64,000 bases of DNA from Planococcus salinarum (GTDB lineage Bacteria > Bacillota > Bacilli > Bacillales_A > Planococcaceae). The DNA lies in the NCBI RefSeq assembly GCF_007004625.1, contig NZ_VIFV01000016.1, positions 1 through 64,000 on the forward strand, written 5' to 3'. Positions 61,415 to 64,000 of the stretch are shown piece after piece (within the stretch, counting starts at the first letter, position 1; each line of letters starts with the position of its first letter). Position numbers and translations under genes: made by a program. A model generated the notes under the pieces. That model was not told the DNA's origin. It ran no database searches and saw only the letters and a list, made by a program, of their open reading frames with translations.

Positions 61415-62785
61415 TTACTGGTTTTTCAACTCGAGCAGACAGACCGATTCCACCTGCGCTGTCTGCGGGAACATATCGACAGGCTGGATGTATTCGATGC
61501 GGTAGATTTTCGTCAATTGCTGAAGGTCCTTCGCCAAAGTCGAAGGATTGCACGAAGTATAGACAAAGCGTTTCGGTTTCACGGCCAGAATCGTTTTTAA
61601 CAAGGAATCTCCGAGTCCGGTGCGCGGAGGGTCAACTGTCAGTACGTCGGGCACAAAATTTTCCCTGCTCCACATATCAAGCCATTTTTCTGCGGTCCCG
61701 GTAACGTATTTTGCTTCAACTCCCTGCCGTTTGGCATTTGCTTTTGCATCCACAACGCTGTCATGAATCGTGTCCATGCCGCGAAGTTCACCGGCACCCT
61801 CTGCAAGCCACAGGCCGATTGTGCCGACTCCGCAATAAGCGTCGACCACTTTTTCAGTGCCGGTCAATTGGGCTGCCCGCTTGATTTCATCATATAATTT
61901 GACGGTCTGTTTCGGATTGAGTTGGAAAAATGCGCGGGCTGATAGATCGAACGCCAACTCGCCCAGCTTTTCGTGAATCGTATCTTTGCCGAACAATGTA
62001 ACGGTTTCCTCTCCGAATATAAGAGAGGTTTTTTCAGGGTTGATGTTCTGGACAATCGATACAAGATTGACATCAAGGTCTTTCAGTTTTTCGAGCAATA
62101 ATTCCTTTTTCGGTATTTTAGAGCGGGTCGTGACCAGCACCAACTGGATTTCGCCGGTTTGGATGCCGGTGCGGACAACGATTGTCCGAACGATACCCTG
62201 CATCGTTTTTCCATCATAGATCGGAATCCGCAATTCCTCCAGAATCCTTTTCACTGAATTGGTGATGACGGTCGTATCGGGATGCTGGACAATGCACTGT
62301 TCGATATCAAGCAGTTGATGAGAGCCTTCAGCAAACAGTCCGGCGATCACTTTCGAACCTTTCAGCCGTGTCTGGAACTGGCTTTTATTGCGGTAATGCC
62401 ACGGATCTTCCATCCCGATCGTTTCTTCAATTTTGACCTCAACACCTTTTAGGTAACGTTCGAGAGCCTGGACGACCAGATCGCGTTTTTCCACGAGTTG
62501 CTGGTCATAGGTCATATGCTGCAGCTGGCAGCCGCCGCACGCCTCATAAATAGGGCAGGGAGGAGTCTGGCGGTGAGGGGAAGCCTGACGCATTTTTACG
62601 ATGCGGGCTTCCGCGAAATTCCGTTTGATTGTTGTAATTTGTGCTGTGATTTCTTCGCCGGGCAAAGCGCCCGATACAAAAATGACATTACGCTTGAAAA
62701 AACCGATGCCTTCACCGTTGATGCCGAGCCTTTTTATTGTTAATGGGAATTTTTGGCCAACTTCCATAATTGGTTTATCATTCAT
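61415..62785 (-). CDS. RlmCD/RumA-type rRNA (uracil-C5) methyltransferase, second copy
   Basis: A 456-aa paralogue of the protein at 33460, with TRAM domain, 4Fe-4S cysteines ([13 protein letters not shown] plus a later Cys) and methyltransferase motifs [23 protein letters not shown] and [12 protein letters not shown]. subtilis also has two such genes (yefA and yfjO), only one with a proven 23S target, so the target of this one is open. ATG 62785 follows AAGGACG; the frame from 62803 overlaps that site. Confidence 0.87.
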   Translation of the reverse strand: MNDKPIMEVGQKFPLTIKRLGINGEGIGFFKRNVIFVSGALPGEEITAQITTIKRNFAEARIVKMRQASPHRQTPPCPIYEACGGCQLQHMTYDQQLVEKRDLVVQALERYLKGVEVKIEETIGMEDPWHYRNKSQFQTRLKGSKVIAGLFAEGSHQLLDIEQCIVQHPDTTVITNSVKRILEELRIPIYDGKTMQGIVRTIVVRTGIQTGEIQLVLVTTRSKIPKKELLLEKLKDLDVNLVSIVQNINPEKTSLIFGEETVTLFGKDTIHEKLGELAFDLSARAFFQLNPKQTVKLYDEIKRAAQLTGTEKVVDAYCGVGTIGLWLAEGAGELRGMDTIHDSVVDAKANAKRQGVEAKYVTGTAEKWLDMWSRENFVPDVLTVDPPRTGLGDSLLKTILAVKPKRFVYTSCNPSTLAKDLQQLTKIYRIEYIQPVDMFPQTAQVESVCLLELKNQ

Positions 62786-62826
62786 TCTGCACACGTCCTT
62801 CATTTGTTCATCCCTACATTATAGCC

Positions 62827-63726
62827 CTATTTGTAAATATCAGCCAGAGCCGATCTGAGATCTGGGAAGGAGAATTCAAAGCCTTGTTTCTGCAACACCT
62901 CGGGCAGGACACGCTGACCTTCCAACACCAGCCGGCTTTTGTCCCCGAGTGCAGCTTTCAGCACAAATTCAGGTACCGGGAACCAATGCGGCCGCCCTAA
63001 TGCATGAGCGATTTCCTTGCCGAATTCCTTCATGCGTTTCGGATAAGGGGCTGTGACGTTGAATGGCCCTTCAAGATTATCCGTTTCAATGGCAAACAAA
63101 ACGGCACGCGCCAGATCGTTCACGTGAATCCAGGACAGCCACTGCTCTCCTGTTCCCACTGTGCCGCCGCCAAAAAGCTTGTAAGGCAAAGCCATCAACG
63201 GCAAAGCGCCATCTTTTTTCCCCAGGATGATGCCGAAACGGGCCAGAGCCACACGCACGCCCAGTTCTTTCGCTTCGTTTGCAAGCCGCTCCCATTCGAT
63301 GACGGTTTTTGCCAGGAAGTCATCTCCTCTTTCAGGCGATTTCTCGGTGTAGGACTTTTCTGTCGAAGCGGGATAGATTCCGACTGCGCTTGCGTTGACC
63401 AGCACTTTCGGTTTTTCTTCCAAAGCTTTGATGATGCGCAGCACTTCAGTGGTCGCTTCGACGCGGCTGCTGTAAATAAGTTTTTTCTGTTCGTCATCCC
63501 ACCGGCCGTCATTGATCGATGACCCAGCCAGATTTACAAAAGCGCCGATTCCTGCAAGTTCCCGTTCAGGTGCAGCTCCATCGGTGAGCCACTCGACATA
63601 ATGGACTCCGTTGTCAGATGGTTTCGGACTTCTCGTGAGGATAAAAACTTCATGTCCCTCCTGACGGAATAATTTCGTCATTTCCTTGCCGGCAAAACCG
63701 GTTCCTCCAGTGATAGCTATCTTCAT
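62827..63726 (-). CDS. yfhF: TIGR01777-family NAD-dependent epimerase, YfhF-like
   Basis: A 299-aa extended SDR protein. MKIAITGGTGFAGKEM is the nucleotide-binding start; the usual YxxxK is degenerate, as in this branch (related to the SulA/YfcH group), and the DUF1731 C-terminal end is present (GRPHWFPVPEFVLKAALGDKS). ATG 63726 follows GGAGGCG. As in B. subtilis it is divergent from recX. Confidence 0.9.
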   Translation of the reverse strand: MKIAITGGTGFAGKEMTKLFRQEGHEVFILTRSPKPSDNGVHYVEWLTDGAAPERELAGIGAFVNLAGSSINDGRWDDEQKKLIYSSRVEATTEVLRIIKALEEKPKVLVNASAVGIYPASTEKSYTEKSPERGDDFLAKTVIEWERLANEAKELGVRVALARFGIILGKKDGALPLMALPYKLFGGGTVGTGEQWLSWIHVNDLARAVLFAIETDNLEGPFNVTAPYPKRMKEFGKEIAHALGRPHWFPVPEFVLKAALGDKSRLVLEGQRVLPEVLQKQGFEFSFPDLRSALADIYK

Positions 63727-63818
63727 GCATATCGCCTCCATTTACTGTATTGTACCCTGAATCGATGCATTTAAGCCCTCGAAAGGTTATACTGAATAGG
63801 GAAGAGAGGTGCCGATGA

Positions 63819-64000
63819 ATGCCGATTATCACAAAAATCACACAAGGGAAAAAGAATCCTGAACGCTATAATATTTTCCTGGAAGAGAAATTCGCTTTCA
63901 GTGTCGATGAAACGGTGCTCGTCAGGTATCAACTGACCAAAGGCAAAGAGCTGGACCAATGGACCATCGAAGAAATAAATTTCGAAGATGAAGTCCGCAA
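63819..64000 (+). CDS. recX: Regulatory protein RecX, N-terminal part (cut by window end)
   Basis: The first 60 codons (MPIITKITQGKKNPERYNIF, then FAFSVDETVLVRY) match the start of Bacillus RecX, which modulates RecA filaments. The ATG is preceded by GAGAGGTG. TATACT at 63788-63793 is a possible -10 without a clear -35. The gene runs out of the window, so its integrity cannot be judged. Confidence 0.88.
   Translation, partial: MPIITKITQGKKNPERYNIFLEEKFAFSVDETVLVRYQLTKGKELDQWTIEEINFEDEVR

Overview
The window is a chromosomal segment of a low-to-mid GC Firmicute of the Bacillales. Protein similarity and gene order point to the Planococcaceae (Planococcus or a close relative); this is inference from recalled homologues, not from a database search. 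The gene order closely follows the Bacillus subtilis yebE-yebG-pur-yerA/B/C-pcrB-pcrA-ligA-yerH-gatCAB-dgkB-yefA block, and further right parts of the yfk/yfh region (yfkK, yfkH-like, yfkF, yfhF, recX).

Layout. 1-205: the end of an rRNA operon (5S rRNA and terminator). 475-14336: yebE-yebG, then the 12-gene purine operon purEKBCSQLFMNHD. It is preceded by a paired PurBox operator, a good sigma-A promoter and a guanine-type riboswitch, so transcription start and early elongation are both purine-controlled. 14483-18520: a GNAT protein, the YerA deaminase-like protein, a yerB copy split by an in-frame TAA, and yerC. 18621-24805: pcrB, pcrA, ligA and camS. 24807-25172: intergenic repeats. 25227-30103: gatCAB, a thioredoxin-like protein and dgkB. 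30211-33350: a Nudix hydrolase and a cytochrome bd operon cydA-cydB with a 36-codon cydS. 33460-41456: rlmCD, a 52-aa FbpA-like protein, an amidase, a DEAD-box-type helicase with an M29 aminopeptidase, a secreted SGNH hydrolase, a 48-aa basic protein and an M20 peptidase. 41545-47163: a TPP riboswitch with thiT, then map, a TspO-like protein, an M3 oligopeptidase, a GNAT and a DinB-like protein. 47374-50772 (minus): a beta carbonic anhydrase, mreBH, a 46-aa membrane protein and a second M29 aminopeptidase. 51002-53292: an FAD monooxygenase overlapping a SAM methyltransferase. 53360-54890: an IS1182-type insertion sequence. 55048-64000: yfkK, an AGCS symporter, YtxH- and YihY-type membrane proteins, an SE1561-family protein, OsmC, an MFS transporter, a DUF998 protein, a second RlmCD-type methyltransferase, yfhF and the start of recX.

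Most genes are housekeeping. The less ordinary content is intergenic. (1) A non-coding element of about 120 bp occurs in four near-complete copies plus two reduced ones. Copies lie just after terminator T-tracts, one copy is inserted in another with a 6-bp direct repeat, and copies sit immediately upstream of -10 boxes. (2) The IS1182-type element is flanked by a 33-bp direct repeat that is itself a terminator hairpin, and its transposase is split at A AAA AAG followed by two hairpins, which looks like a -1 frameshift site. (3) A short isolated unit near 58.7-58.9 kb has two strong Shine-Dalgarno sequences but only tiny reading frames. (4) Several genes are too short for ordinary gene calling: cydS, the FbpA-like gene, and the 46-aa and 48-aa proteins.
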